From NCBI GenBank assembly GCA_050014815.1, contig JBEKCP010000071.1:1-14884 (forward strand): 14,884 nt of DNA. Reading direction: 5' to 3'. Under the pieces are notes generated by a model, which saw only the letters and a list, made by a program, of their open reading frames with translations, did not search any database and was not told the DNA's origin. Both the position numbers and the translations under genes were made by a program. This document shows, in pieces, positions 1 to 7,876 of this stretch. The DNA comes from JBEKCP01 sp050014815. Its GTDB lineage: Bacteria > Planctomycetota > Planctomycetia > Pirellulales > Thermoguttaceae. Positions within the stretch are counted from its first letter, which is position 1, and every line of letters begins with the position of its first letter.

Positions 1-24
1 CCCTAATCCCTAATCCCCAATCCC
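1..24. repeat. Heptamer tandem array CCCTAAT/CCCCAAT
   Basis: Three 7-nt units (CCCTAAT at 1-7, CCCTAAT at 8-14, CCCCAAT at 15-21) plus CCC. On the minus strand they read GGGATTA-like and form the very 3' end of the large PEP-CTERM gene: they encode its last six residues (G-L-G-I-R-D) and the TAG stop at 5-3. The layout resembles the short tandemly repeated heptamers described in cyanobacteria. The window starts inside the array, so its full length is unknown. Confidence 0.75.
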
Positions 25-3000
25 TTCTTCCTCCTTAGCGCGAAGCCGCAAGCGGCGGCGGCCAGGAGCACGAGCGTCCCGGGCTCCGGCACCGCGTGGA
101 CGCCGTCGGCGGTGACCCCTTCGGGGGCCAAGGTCGCCGCCGGGGCCGAGTTGCCCAGCGGAATCGCAGTGCCGTTGAGCGTCGAGTCGCCCAGCTCCAC
201 CGAGCCGTTTGCGCCGATCGTGAGGATCGAGCCGCCGGGCAGGGCCGCGCTGCGATTGATCACCAGGAGGCCGTCGCTTACCGTCGTGCCGCCCGTGTAG
301 CTGTTCGTGCCGGACAGGGTCAAAGTGCCGGTGTCGCTCTTGACCAGGCCGGCGGTGATGTTCCAACCGAGGCCGTTCCCCGGATCGCTGCTGCCGCCGA
401 TGTTGCCGGAGATCGTCGTGTTGCCCGCCCCGCCGACCGTCACGCCGCGGCCGTCGGTCCAGTTGGACACGATGTTGCCGCTGATGGTCAGCGTCGTGCC
501 CGCCGCGGTATTGACGATCGCGGCGGTGGGGCCGGCGGTGATCGTGCCGGAGACGCCGTTGCTGCCGCTGGTGTTCTGCAACTGGGCGCCGTCGTAGAGG
601 GTGATCGGCTCGGGCACGCTGCCGCCGGCGACGTTGGCGAGTTGGAGGACTCCGCCGCCGGCGCCGCGGACGTACGTTCCGGCGGAGGTGCCGCCCAGGG
701 CCGACGCGCTTTGGACCACGACCGTTCCGGCCCAGATGTTCGTGTCCCTGGTGTAGGTGCTGCCGGTGCCGCTCAGGGTGAGGGTGCCGGCATCGTACTT
801 GTCGAGGGTGAGGTCGCCATTGATGTTTCCGCTCAATGTAGTTGGGTTGACGCCCCCGACGACCAGCGCGGCCGTGTTGATGCTGTTGCTGATCGTGCCG
901 AGGAAGTTGCTCGTCGCGGCACCGGTGATGCTCAGGGCGCCGCCGCCGAGCGTAACGGCGGCAGAGTTGCTGCCCGAGAGCGAGCCGACGGTCTGGCGGA
1001 ACCCGTGCAGATCGAAGGTCGCGGCGGCCGTCGGGCCGACGGCAAGGGCAGTCGCGAGCGGCAGGGCGTTGTTGACGCCCAGCGCCAGCGTGCCCGAGGA
1101 GATCGTGGTGCCGCCCGAGTAGGTGTTGCTGCCGCCGAGCGTCAGGGTCCCGGCGCCGGTCAGGTCCAGGGCGACGTGCGGTCCGCCCGGGTGGTCGCAG
1201 ATCGTGCCGCCGAAAGCGGTTGCGCCCGCTTGATTGACGGAGAGGATCGTGGGCCCGGGGCCGGTCGAGTTGTCGGTAATGGTGCCCAACGCGCCAGCGA
1301 GGCCGCCAACCGTCGGGCTATAGCCGGCCAGGTCCACCGTGCCGCCGCTGGCGGTCAACAGGCCGGTTCCCAGGGCGCTGGTGCTGCCCAGCAGCAGCGT
1401 GCCGGCGGTAACGATCGTGCCGCCGGTGTAGGTATTGTTGCCGCCGAGGCTCAGAGTGCCCCCGCCGAGCTTGACGATGCCGAGACCTGCCGTGGAAATG
1501 GCGCCTGTGTAGGAAACGGGGCCCGGGGCGTTGCTCGTATCGAGGCCGAGGGAGGAGCCAGCGGCCCAGGTTACGGACCCGCCCTGACCGCCGGTGCCGG
1601 CCAGCAGGCCGCCGATGGAGCCTGCCCCGCTGGTGACGGCGGTGAATTCATTGGTCCCGCCCACGTTGACGGCCAAGGTCGCGCCGTTTACGGCAACGGC
1701 GACCCCGGCCGGCATGGTATGGACCAGAGCGAACTGGAGCGTGCCGGCATCGATGGCGCAGGTCGAGAAGCTGGTGCCCGTGTGGGGGAGAGTGACGTGG
1801 CCAGCGCCCGACTTCGTCAGGTTGCTCATCTTGGCCGCCGGGAGGAGCGTGCCGCTGATGTCCTGGTTGATGACCAGTGTGCCGCCGCCGGTGATGGTGG
1901 TGCCGGAGTCGGGGAGCTGGTTGCTTGCGTCGGATACCGACAAGGTCGTGGTGCTGCCGATGACGAGGCTGGGCACGTCGATGGATTGGACGACAGCGAG
2001 GGTGGCGTTGTTACTGAGCGTCAGGCTGCCCGTGCCGTGGACCTTGGCCTGGAGGTTCGTGGTGCCGGCGTTCAGGCTGAGGTTCAGCGTGCCGTTGACG
2101 ACGTAATCGCCCTGGACCGGGCTGCTGCTGTTGGGGAGGTTGGCGCCGGGCGTGGCGCCCAGTACCGCGCCCGTGTCGATCGTCGTTGGGCCGGTATAGG
2201 TGTTGGTACCCCCCAAGCCGATCGGGCTGCCCGCGCCAATTCGCACGCCGCCCGCGCCATGGATGCTCCCAGAGAAAGTGGGCCCGCCGCCCAGCGTGGA
2301 GCCAAGCTCGAACGTGCCGTTCGCCCCGACCGTTATGCCGTTGGTGGCGCGGACCGCGTCAATGCCGCCGAGCTGGGCATTGGGGATGTAGCCGTCCACC
2401 AGCGTGCCGCCGTTGACGAACACGTCCGTGAACTGGGTGTTGCCCTGGCTGGCAAGCGTGATCCTGCTGTTGCCTTCCTTCACCAGCGTGACGTTGGGGC
2501 CGGTAATCGAGAGCGAGACCGTCGAGTCCGCCGCCCCGTCGCGGCCGATGGTCAGGGTCTTGCCGTAGGGGACGTCCAGGCTCGTTGCGGTGCCCGTGAT
2601 CGTGCCGAATTGGGCGCTGTCGTAAAGAGTGATGGTCCCATTGTCGATCAGGTCCGGCCTGGCCGTGAAGGGGTTGCCCGCGTTGGCCTTGACGACCATC
2701 GTGCCGCTGACCGTGATCTGCGTTGTGCCCGACAGGGTCGTCGGCGTTGCGCCGTCGCCGATGTTCACCGTGCCGTTGAAGGCGCTCGTGCCCGAATAAG
2801 TGTTGGTGCCGGTGAAGGTCAGCGTGCCGGTGCCGCTGGCCGTGAGGCTCCTGCCGGCGCCGCTGACGTTCTGGATGTTGAGCGTGGCCCCGCCGCTCAC
2901 GTTGATGTCCACGTCGCTGTTGAGCATGATCCCGCCGGTCCCGGAGATGGTGTGGGCGCCGTTGAGGACCTGGATGGAGGCGCTGCCCGCGGACGCCTGC

Positions 3001-5093
3001 AGCGTCAGGGCATTGGAGGTGGTGTCGATGGTGTAACTCCGGATGGCGTTGTCGAACTTCATGGTCCCGACGGTGAGGCCGGGAGCGTCGACCGCAATGA
3101 CCTTGGCGTTGGCGTTGGGCGAGGTCGTCAGGAAATCGGCCTCGGCGCCGGCGGCGTTCGGGTGCGGGCCGTTGTTCCAGTTGGCGTCCGTGGTCCAATT
3201 GCCGTTGCCGTCGGTCTTCCAACTCGGCGGCACGACGGCCGTCGCGTGGTTGAGGACCAGGTTGTCGCCGCTGACCGCGAGCGTGTCGGCCGTGTCAAGC
3301 GTGCCGTTGAGGTACAGCGAGCAGGTGCCCAACGAGCCGAACGGCGCTGTGCCGCCGGCAATGAGCGTATAGCTGGTCGTGCCGAGGCTGTAGCTGCCCG
3401 TGGTGACGTAAACGCTGAACGGATTGCCGTCCAGCGTCAGGGCGCCCGTGGCGCTGATCTGGTCATAGGTCGTGTCGCCGATGATGTTGTAATTGAGCGT
3501 CGCGCCCTTGAGGATGGATACGCCGCCGCCGACGTACCAGATTGTGTGGGCGGTGCTGTTGGGGCTGAGGATGAGCGTGCCCGACCCGGTGGTCGCATTG
3601 CCGACGGTCAGACCGCCGAGCGTGCCGACGCTGCCTGTCACGGTGGTCGTCGCCGTGCCGCCCGTCACGGACAGCGACGTGTAGGACGCGGCGTTGATGT
3701 TGGCCGTGCCGTTGGCCACTGCCAGCGTGCCACCGCTCGTTCCCAACGTGTTGATCGGCGTGTTGATGTTCAGCGTGCCGGTGTTCTGCAAGGTGACGGT
3801 CTTGCCGCCGGCAATGCTGACCCCGCTGATGGTGCTGTCGAACGTCAGGCTCAGGCCGGGGGCGACGTCCAGGAACCGGCTGTTGGTGAAGGTGACGCCG
3901 GCCGGCTGACCGCCTGTGCCGACGCCCCGCACGGTCATGCTGTTGCTCTTGACCGTCCAGCCGCCGCCGTCCGCGCCGTTGAAGTTCAGGTCGATGCCCT
4001 GGCTCGTGTAAAGGGTCCACGTGCTGCCGTGGGTGATGAGGTTCAGGCCGCCGACCTGCGTGCCGCCGTAACGGGCCTGGCTGTTGCCGTTGGGGTAGAA
4101 ATACGCCCCCAGGTCTACAGTCGTGCTGCCGAACTCGATCACGTTGTTGGCGTTTCCGTCGCCGCCGAGGTTGGCCCGCAGGTTCCTGCCGGCGATTGGC
4201 GTCTGGCTGTAGCCCATTGTGGCGGTCGGGTCGACGATCAGTTGCCCGCCGTTGGCGACGTTGATCTCCGAGGCGGTGTTGCTGTCCCGGTACATCTTGA
4301 ACGAGCCGGTCACGTGCACCGTCGTCGTGTCGTAGCTGCTGCCGTTCCACTTGCCCTCGACGGCAAAGTTTGAGGCGTTCGCGGAGCCGATCTTCAGGTT
4401 GGCCACGTTGCTGCTCTGGCCGTTCATGAAGATGACGCCCCCGAAGCCGCTCGAAAGCGAGCCGTTCGTGCTGCCGCCTGTGAAGCGGTTGCCGTCCGAC
4501 TGGACGGTGTCGCTGCCGCTGCCGGTGTACGCGCCGGTAATGAAAAGGCCGTTCGAGGTGGTGCTGTTGCTGGTAATCTGCCCTGCGCCCGTGATCGTGA
4601 CCGGGCCGATGGCGGTGGCGTTGCTGGTGGCGCTGGTGAAGCTCCTGTTCGTGGCGGCGATGGTGATCGGGACGTTAAAGAGGACGTTGTAGTTCATGAA
4701 GTGGGTGGAATCGAGGACCGCCGACGTGCTCGTGCTGGTCACGTCGCCGGTCAGGGTGAGAGCGGCCCCGCCGGAGGCGTTGATCGTCAGCGGGCCGGTG
4801 TAGCTCGTGTTGAAGGCGAGGCCACCGACGCTGGTCAGCGCCAGGAGGTCGTCGGTTATCGTCCCGCCGTACACAGAGGCGCCCAAGCTTGTGAAGGTGA
4901 GCGTGTTGCCGCTTACGGGACTCACGTCCCAGTTTCCACTAGATGAGAACAAGCCATCGCCCGCCTCGCCGCTCCAGGTGCCGGCGGCAAGCGCCCGCAA
5001 GGGGCACAGCAAAGACGCGGCGGCGACAACCGCGGCGGCCCAAGCGAGAACCGGGAACCGAACCGGCACGCCCCGCAACAGCAATGGCAACAT
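3..5093 (-). CDS. Giant secreted autotransporter-associated beta-strand repeat protein with PEP-CTERM anchor
   Basis: Very long secreted surface or matrix protein, 1696 aa from the chosen start. The start at 5093 is preceded by GAAAGG eight bases upstream. A promoter at 5196-5224 would begin the transcript near 5189, which leaves no room for the longer in-frame start at 5183. Residues 1-37 are a signal peptide: basic start, long Ala/Val/Leu core and A-L-A before A-G-T-W. The body is Gly/Thr/Ser/Asn-rich beta-helix-like sequence. Clear autotransporter-associated repeats (G-T-L-T-L-x-G-x-N-x-Y-x-G-x-T pattern) lie near residues 760-790, 1210-1240, 1310-1340 and 1590-1620. Two W...G.W/N-W module starts, near residues 39-55 and 622-640, suggest two tandem units. 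The C-terminus (from about 1668) is a PEP-CTERM signal: V-P-E-P-G-T, a hydrophobic stretch, then R-R-K-K. In other bacteria exosortase handles such tails; no exosortase gene is in this window. Substrate or ligand is unknown. Confidence 0.93.
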   Translation of the reverse strand: MLPLLLRGVPVRFPVLAWAAAVVAAASLLCPLRALAAGTWSGEAGDGLFSSSGNWDVSPVSGNTLTFTSLGASVYGGTITDDLLALTSVGGLAFNTSYTGPLTINASGGAALTLTGDVTSTSTSAVLDSTHFMNYNVLFNVPITIAATNRSFTSATSNATAIGPVTITGAGQITSNSTTSNGLFITGAYTGSGSDTVQSDGNRFTGGSTNGSLSSGFGGVIFMNGQSSNVANLKIGSANASNFAVEGKWNGSSYDTTTVHVTGSFKMYRDSNTASEINVANGGQLIVDPTATMGYSQTPIAGRNLRANLGGDGNANNVIEFGSTTVDLGAYFYPNGNSQARYGGTQVGGLNLITHGSTWTLYTSQGIDLNFNGADGGGWTVKSNSMTVRGVGTGGQPAGVTFTNSRFLDVAPGLSLTFDSTISGVSIAGGKTVTLQNTGTLNINTPINTLGTSGGTLAVANGTANINAASYTSLSVTGGTATTTVTGSVGTLGGLTVGNATTGSGTLILSPNSTAHTIWYVGGGVSILKGATLNYNIIGDTTYDQISATGALTLDGNPFSVYVTTGSYSLGTTSYTLIAGGTAPFGSLGTCSLYLNGTLDTADTLAVSGDNLVLNHATAVVPPSWKTDGNGNWTTDANWNNGPHPNAAGAEADFLTTSPNANAKVIAVDAPGLTVGTMKFDNAIRSYTIDTTSNALTLQASAGSASIQVLNGAHTISGTGGIMLNSDVDINVSGGATLNIQNVSGAGRSLTASGTGTLTFTGTNTYSGTSAFNGTVNIGDGATPTTLSGTTQITVSGTMVVKANAGNPFTARPDLIDNGTITLYDSAQFGTITGTATSLDVPYGKTLTIGRDGAADSTVSLSITGPNVTLVKEGNSRITLASQGNTQFTDVFVNGGTLVDGYIPNAQLGGIDAVRATNGITVGANGTFELGSTLGGGPTFSGSIHGAGGVRIGAGSPIGLGGTNTYTGPTTIDTGAVLGATPGANLPNSSSPVQGDYVVNGTLNLSLNAGTTNLQAKVHGTGSLTLSNNATLAVVQSIDVPSLVIGSTTTLSVSDASNQLPDSGTTITGGGTLVINQDISGTLLPAAKMSNLTKSGAGHVTLPHTGTSFSTCAIDAGTLQFALVHTMPAGVAVAVNGATLAVNVGGTNEFTAVTSGAGSIGGLLAGTGGQGGSVTWAAGSSLGLDTSNAPGPVSYTGAISTAGLGIVKLGGGTLSLGGNNTYTGGTIVTAGTLLLGSTSALGTGLLTASGGTVDLAGYSPTVGGLAGALGTITDNSTGPGPTILSVNQAGATAFGGTICDHPGGPHVALDLTGAGTLTLGGSNTYSGGTTISSGTLALGVNNALPLATALAVGPTAAATFDLHGFRQTVGSLSGSNSAAVTLGGGALSITGAATSNFLGTISNSINTAALVVGGVNPTTLSGNINGDLTLDKYDAGTLTLSGTGSTYTRDTNIWAGTVVVQSASALGGTSAGTYVRGAGGGVLQLANVAGGSVPEPITLYDGAQLQNTSGSNGVSGTITAGPTAAIVNTAAGTTLTISGNIVSNWTDGRGVTVGGAGNTTISGNIGGSSDPGNGLGWNITAGLVKSDTGTLTLSGTNSYTGGTTVSDGLLVINRSAALPGGSILTIGANGSVELGDSTLNGTAIPLGNSAPAATLAPEGVTADGVHAVPEPGTLVLLAAAACGFALRRKKGLGIRD

Positions 5094-5195
5094 GGCAAGG
5101 ACCTTTCGACTGGCAAGAAAAGAATCAGGGCTGCTGGACAACTCCCGCCGTTCGCCCCGGCCTCGCCCCTGTCCTTCAACCACAGAACAGTAGTC

Positions 5196-5224
5196 AGTCT
5201 ACCCAAAAGCGTTCGATTCGTCAA
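5196..5224 (-). promoter_or_regulatory. Sigma70-type promoter of the PEP-CTERM gene
   Basis: On the minus strand TTGACG (5224-5219) is separated by exactly 17 bases from TAGACT (5201-5196). The predicted transcription start is near 5189, giving a leader of about 95 nt before the ATG at 5093. It lies in the gap after the methyltransferase stop (5249), so the giant gene can be transcribed independently of its upstream neighbour. Confidence 0.65.
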
Positions 5225-5248
5225 CGAACTGGCAGATTATCTTGCCCT

Positions 5249-6685
5249 TCAGGTAATCTCAATTGCCAACCGAACTGCGTTGGAACCGTTCATGCTGAAC
5301 CAGCCGACCGATTCGCTGATCAGGTCGAACTCAAGAATATAAGCTCCCTTGGAAGGCGACGGGATGCGGACGTCGAATATCAAGGTTCTTCCTGGTGCGG
5401 TCGGGCAACCGCCCTCTAACTCTGGAGTTATAGTGCAACGGAAGAAGTCTTGATTCAACATCTTGCCAGAGCTATCCGACAAGTGGCACCCGAGTTTTAC
5501 CGCTCCAACCTTCGCACCGGAAGGGAGCCATGTGGCTTTGCCGGTATTCGTAACAACCACTTGAGCCATCAACGGGATGCCTGCTCTCACTTTGGACGAC
5601 GCTAGAGTCACCCTCAGTGCCGCTGCCAGGCCGGTTCGACTACGGCTGTCCAGAACCGGGACTTCCTCGCCTTTCCGCAGAAAGAACAGCCGCCGTTCTT
5701 GCATGTACACTCGCGTGGCTTCTACGAATCGCTGGTTTTGCCCGCCATTCAAGTAACCCTCGAATTCCGGCAAGGACAGGTGAAATGTCGGCGGGCTGAC
5801 TAGCGCTAGGGTCATTCGCGCAAATCCTGCCTTTTCAGCCGAAGACCAGATCTCGCCAATGCGAATGTCATCCTCAAGGACCCTGAAATTCCTCATCTCA
5901 AACTGAGACCCGGGTGATCGGGAATGATGCGGGCCGGGTTCCGAAAAACCAGCGATCCCGCCAACCCGTAGAATTCGGCTCATCTCGCGCAGAACCTCAT
6001 CCGGGTTGAGTAAATGGTGGAATGTATCCAGACATAGAATCCGGTCGACGCTGGCGTCGGCGAGACCGATTCGATGCCCATCGAACGCCAGGAAGCGGGG
6101 CGGCGGATGTTTGCCGATGACGGGTAGGCGAGCGTATAGCTCCTGGCCGAGTCTAAGGGCCGTTTGAGACACGTCAAGCGCAATGACTGCCATTCCCAAC
6201 TGGGTCAGCCACCTGGATGCCCAGCACGAGCCTGCCCCGAAATCGACCACCGACATTCCTGGCAGGAGCTGCAGCCCGTGCAGAACATGAGCGAAGTTGT
6301 GCAGTAGTTCGGGTGCTTCCTCGACTTCCGATAGGGGCTTGGCAAGGGCATCATCCCAGTTCTTGCGAACGGCAAAATATTCTTCGGCTGTCCTGCAAAG
6401 CTCTTCGACGCTCATCGTCTTCTTGAATTCGCGGACATCGATGAAATTGGCTGAACGCGACGAAACTGCGCCACAACCGTCAGCAACCGGTTGCCGCTCT
6501 GTGAAAATGCTCGAACGCGCCTGGGCGGCCCCCGCATCGATGGGGGGGCTGCTGGAAGCGGCTCGTCGCGCGCAGTACGCGTCGAACAACCACTTGGCAC
6601 CGAAGCCCGAGGCAACGAGGCCCGCTGCACCCGTTAGGAGATTCCTGCGGGTGATGCTTTTTCCAAACGGCCGGAGTCTTGCCAT
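5249..6685 (-). CDS. SAM-dependent methyltransferase with Tat-like N-terminus and C-terminal Ig-like domain
   Basis: 478 aa, class I SAM methyltransferase of unknown substrate. Motif I is V-V-D-F-G-A-G-S at residues 146-153, the acidic residue after strand 2 is D171, and the F-D-G-H...L-C-L-D-T-F-H-H-L block (201-225) and I-L-R-V-G-G (238-243) match the methyltransferase_11 pattern. The N-terminus has I-T-R-R-N-L-L-T-G (11-19) followed by an Ala/Gly-rich hydrophobic stretch, which is a Tat-like export or anchor signal. Residues about 355-478 look like an Ig-like domain (V-T-N-T-G-x-A-T-W at 378-386). The start at 6685 is chosen because it begins this signal, has AAGAAAG upstream and lies 76 nt after a predicted transcription start; the frame stays open to 7072, but that extension is not protein-like. 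An export-type signal on a SAM enzyme is odd, and membrane tethering on the cytoplasmic side is an alternative. The gene ends 25 bases before the promoter of the next gene. Confidence 0.85.
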   Translation of the reverse strand: MARLRPFGKSITRRNLLTGAAGLVASGFGAKWLFDAYCARRAASSSPPIDAGAAQARSSIFTERQPVADGCGAVSSRSANFIDVREFKKTMSVEELCRTAEEYFAVRKNWDDALAKPLSEVEEAPELLHNFAHVLHGLQLLPGMSVVDFGAGSCWASRWLTQLGMAVIALDVSQTALRLGQELYARLPVIGKHPPPRFLAFDGHRIGLADASVDRILCLDTFHHLLNPDEVLREMSRILRVGGIAGFSEPGPHHSRSPGSQFEMRNFRVLEDDIRIGEIWSSAEKAGFARMTLALVSPPTFHLSLPEFEGYLNGGQNQRFVEATRVYMQERRLFFLRKGEEVPVLDSRSRTGLAAALRVTLASSKVRAGIPLMAQVVVTNTGKATWLPSGAKVGAVKLGCHLSDSSGKMLNQDFFRCTITPELEGGCPTAPGRTLIFDVRIPSPSKGAYILEFDLISESVGWFSMNGSNAVRLAIEIT

Positions 6686-6768
6686 GTTCAATCTTTCTTG
6701 GGGGGAGCGTGTTGCCGCCTTGCGGAGGAGAACGAGGAAGGTGGCAACGCCCAGTTCAGCGCAGTCCG

Positions 6769-6797
6769 ATTTTACCCCCGACGGGGTGTGTCCGCAA
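6769..6797 (-). promoter_or_regulatory. Sigma70-type promoter of the methyltransferase gene
   Basis: On the minus strand TTGCGG (6797-6792), a 17-base spacer and TAAAAT (6774-6769). The start of transcription would fall near 6762, about 76 nt before the ATG at 6685. The spacer contains a small palindrome, CCCCG-A-CGGGG (6776-6786), which could be an operator but is unproven. Confidence 0.55.
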
Positions 6798-7180
6798 TCA
6801 TCCAGGCACCTGCAAATTCTACCCTCCTGGAGGGTCAGCATTGCGGCGACCTCAGGCGGGCTCCCGACAGTGGGCCAGCCCCTTGGTTGGTCGAATCTGT
6901 GCCACCTGGTGCGGCTCGACGAGCACTCTTGCTTCGGGTTTCTTGATGGATTGACCGCCCGAAGAATCGGCGGCGAGAACACGTCGGTTGGCGATCTGAA
7001 CTGGCCGTTCCACAAGGCCCGGCTGACGGAACTGCTCGACTTCAAGAAAAGCCGCTGCCGTGGCAGGACCAAGCTCGGGAAAGCACAAGTGCCAATTCAA
7101 ATAGCGTAAAGGGTCGGTTTGGCACGGAGAGAGTCTCCTGGGAGGCCCTCCCTCGATCTGCCTGCCACGGCAGCTTTATA
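6798..7180. other. Gap without a confident gene
   Basis: No convincing coding region. An 82-codon minus-strand frame (7100-6852) starts with TTG, has no clear ribosome binding site and resembles nothing I recognise. Palindromic sequence occurs at 7126-7138 (GGAGA-GAG-TCTCC) and 7140-7152 (GGGAGG-C-CCTCCC); these sit between hicB and the gap and could be part of a termination region. Confidence 0.4.
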
Positions 7181-7201
7181 GGTGTCAGGTGTCGGGTGTC
7201 A
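7181..7201 (+). repeat. Heptamer tandem array GGTGTCA/GGTGTCG
   Basis: Three uninterrupted 7-nt units: GGTGTCA (7181-7187), GGTGTCG (7188-7194), GGTGTCA (7195-7201). The array lies 18 bases beyond the hicB stop, the same kind of position (3' end of a minus-strand gene) as the CCCTAAT array at the window start. A degraded relative is at 8050-8077. Confidence 0.75.
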
Positions 7202-7219
7202 GATCCTGTCCGCCTTCCT

Positions 7220-7438
7220 CTATCCGACCGCGACGCTCACGGTGCCGGCATGGATCGTGGGCTCCGGCACGGTTTCGCCGTGGAGGCGCATGCCTTCGAT
7301 GTGAAACTCGATCGCTTCGCGGATCCTGCGCTCTAAGGCCCGGGAAGTCTTCGCGGTCGCAATGCAGCCCGGCAGGTCCGGGACATAGGCCGACCAGTTC
7401 CGCAGGCCGGGCTCGTAAATGACCGTGTATTCTCTCAT
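7220..7438 (-). CDS. hicB: HicB-family antitoxin, solitary
   Basis: 72 aa, short HicB-like antitoxin domain. It begins M-R-E-Y-T-V-I-Y-E, followed by the typical W-S-A-Y-V-P-D-L-P-G-C (15-25), R-E-A-I-E-F-H-I-E-G-M (40-50) and V-P-E-P-T (57-61). In complete loci HicB binds and neutralises the mRNA-cleaving toxin HicA, encoded just upstream. Here no hicA gene is present, only a nine-codon remnant fused in frame (7439-7465). No ribbon-helix-helix DNA-binding domain is visible, so self-regulation is uncertain. The ATG at 7438 is preferred because family members start at this point; a TTG at 7465 would add nine residues. A TAAAAT hexamer (7474-7469) could act as a -10 and would put transcription start close to that TTG, also favouring the ATG. 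Confidence 0.8.
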   Translation of the reverse strand: MREYTVIYEPGLRNWSAYVPDLPGCIATAKTSRALERRIREAIEFHIEGMRLHGETVPEPTIHAGTVSVAVG

Positions 7439-7465
7439 TATCTTCAGCAGTTCGCGAACCTTCAA
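7439..7465 (-). pseudogene. hicA: HicA toxin remnant (first nine codons)
   Basis: The in-frame extension ahead of HicB reads M/L-K-V-R-E-L-L-K-I from a TTG codon. This matches the usual beginning of HicA toxins (M-K-V-R-E/D-L-I/L-K-...). It then passes directly into the HicB start, so the body of HicA (double-stranded RNA-binding-like fold with the catalytic G-S-H-x-x-x motif) is missing. Most simply this is a deletion joining codon 9 of hicA to the hicB start. The match is short and from memory of the family. Confidence 0.5.
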
Positions 7466-7503
7466 TGTATTTTACGCCCTTTTGGGTCCAAGGCGGGAGG
7501 TTC

Positions 7504-7524
7504 TCGACCGTCACGGACGGTCGA
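7504..7524. repeat. Perfect inverted repeat upstream of the hic remnant
   Basis: TCGACCGT (7504-7511), 5-base loop CACGG, ACGGTCGA (7517-7524). It lies about 40-60 bases upstream of the hicA remnant start, where an operator for toxin-antitoxin autoregulation is expected. It could also be a hairpin belonging to the plus strand. There is no T-run next to it. Confidence 0.5.
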
Positions 7525-7722
7525 ACAAACGCTGTAGAAAGGCTTCTGGGGCTTGTCGCCACCGCAGCCCCATTGTATCTTGGCTAGAATTGGATGGCCA
7601 TTGGAGACGCTTGGTACGTGAAGGCTTCCGGGCTTCCTACGCGACGTCCGATAGAGCAGGATGTTTTGCAGGAGCGAAAATGTTGTGCCGTAAGTCGTTA
7701 CTGATAAACGATTTACAGCTTT

Positions 7723-7762
7723 GGCGGCGTAGCTCAGTTGGTCAGAGCAGCGGAATCATAAT
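7723..7762 (+). pseudogene. 5' half of an elongator tRNA-Met (CAT), truncated after the anticodon loop
   Basis: The sequence follows tRNA rules from position 1 to 39. The acceptor arm is GGCGGCG, then T-A, a D-arm with GCTC/GAGC stems around AGTTGGTCA, A26, the anticodon 5' strand GCGGA, and loop ATCATAA with anticodon CAT. The expected 3' strand TCCGC is absent: after AAT the sequence becomes AT-rich and no T-arm (GTTCRA) or acceptor 3' strand is found in the following kilobase. It is therefore a fragment, not a functional tRNA. Tyrosine recombinases often use anticodon-loop sequences of tRNA genes as crossover sites, so a remnant attachment site is the favoured inference. Confidence 0.7.
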
Positions 7763-7782
7763 TGATAAATTGGTTAATTTGT

Positions 7783-7815
7783 AGCGATTACGTAATGTAG
7801 GACGACTTAATCGCT
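7783..7815. repeat. Inverted repeats in AT-rich stretch next to the tRNA fragment
   Basis: AGCGATTA (7783-7790) pairs with TAATCGCT (7808-7815), 8 of 8. The palindrome ATTACGTAAT (7787-7796) overlaps it. Nearby, GATGC-AACA-GCATC (7819-7832) and GCAACAGC/GCTGTTGC (7822-7829/7862-7869) also pair. On the other side of the tRNA fragment, AAGTCGTT/AACGATTT (7692-7714) pairs 7 of 8. The clustering fits recombinase arm or core sites, but no integrase gene is in the window. Confidence 0.45.
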
Positions 7816-7876
7816 TGCGATGCAACAGCATCTCTGATAACGCTTTACATGCGATCTATAGGCTGTTGCTGAAGCC

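Noticed and set aside
96..4373. A 1425-codon open frame on the plus strand opposite the PEP-CTERM gene
   Set aside because: It is Arg/Ala/Val/Gly-rich without domains or a signal. It is the expected by-product of a GC-rich repetitive gene read antisense, and the minus strand shows signal peptide, beta repeats and PEP-CTERM in one frame.
6686..7072. Upstream extension of the methyltransferase frame
   Set aside because: It is not protein-like, lies upstream of a good promoter (6769-6797), and the Tat-like signal starts at the internal ATG with purine-rich sequence upstream.
6852..7100. 82-codon minus-strand frame
   Set aside because: TTG start, no ribosome binding site, no recognised family. 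The codon pattern is not bad, so a small gene cannot be excluded.
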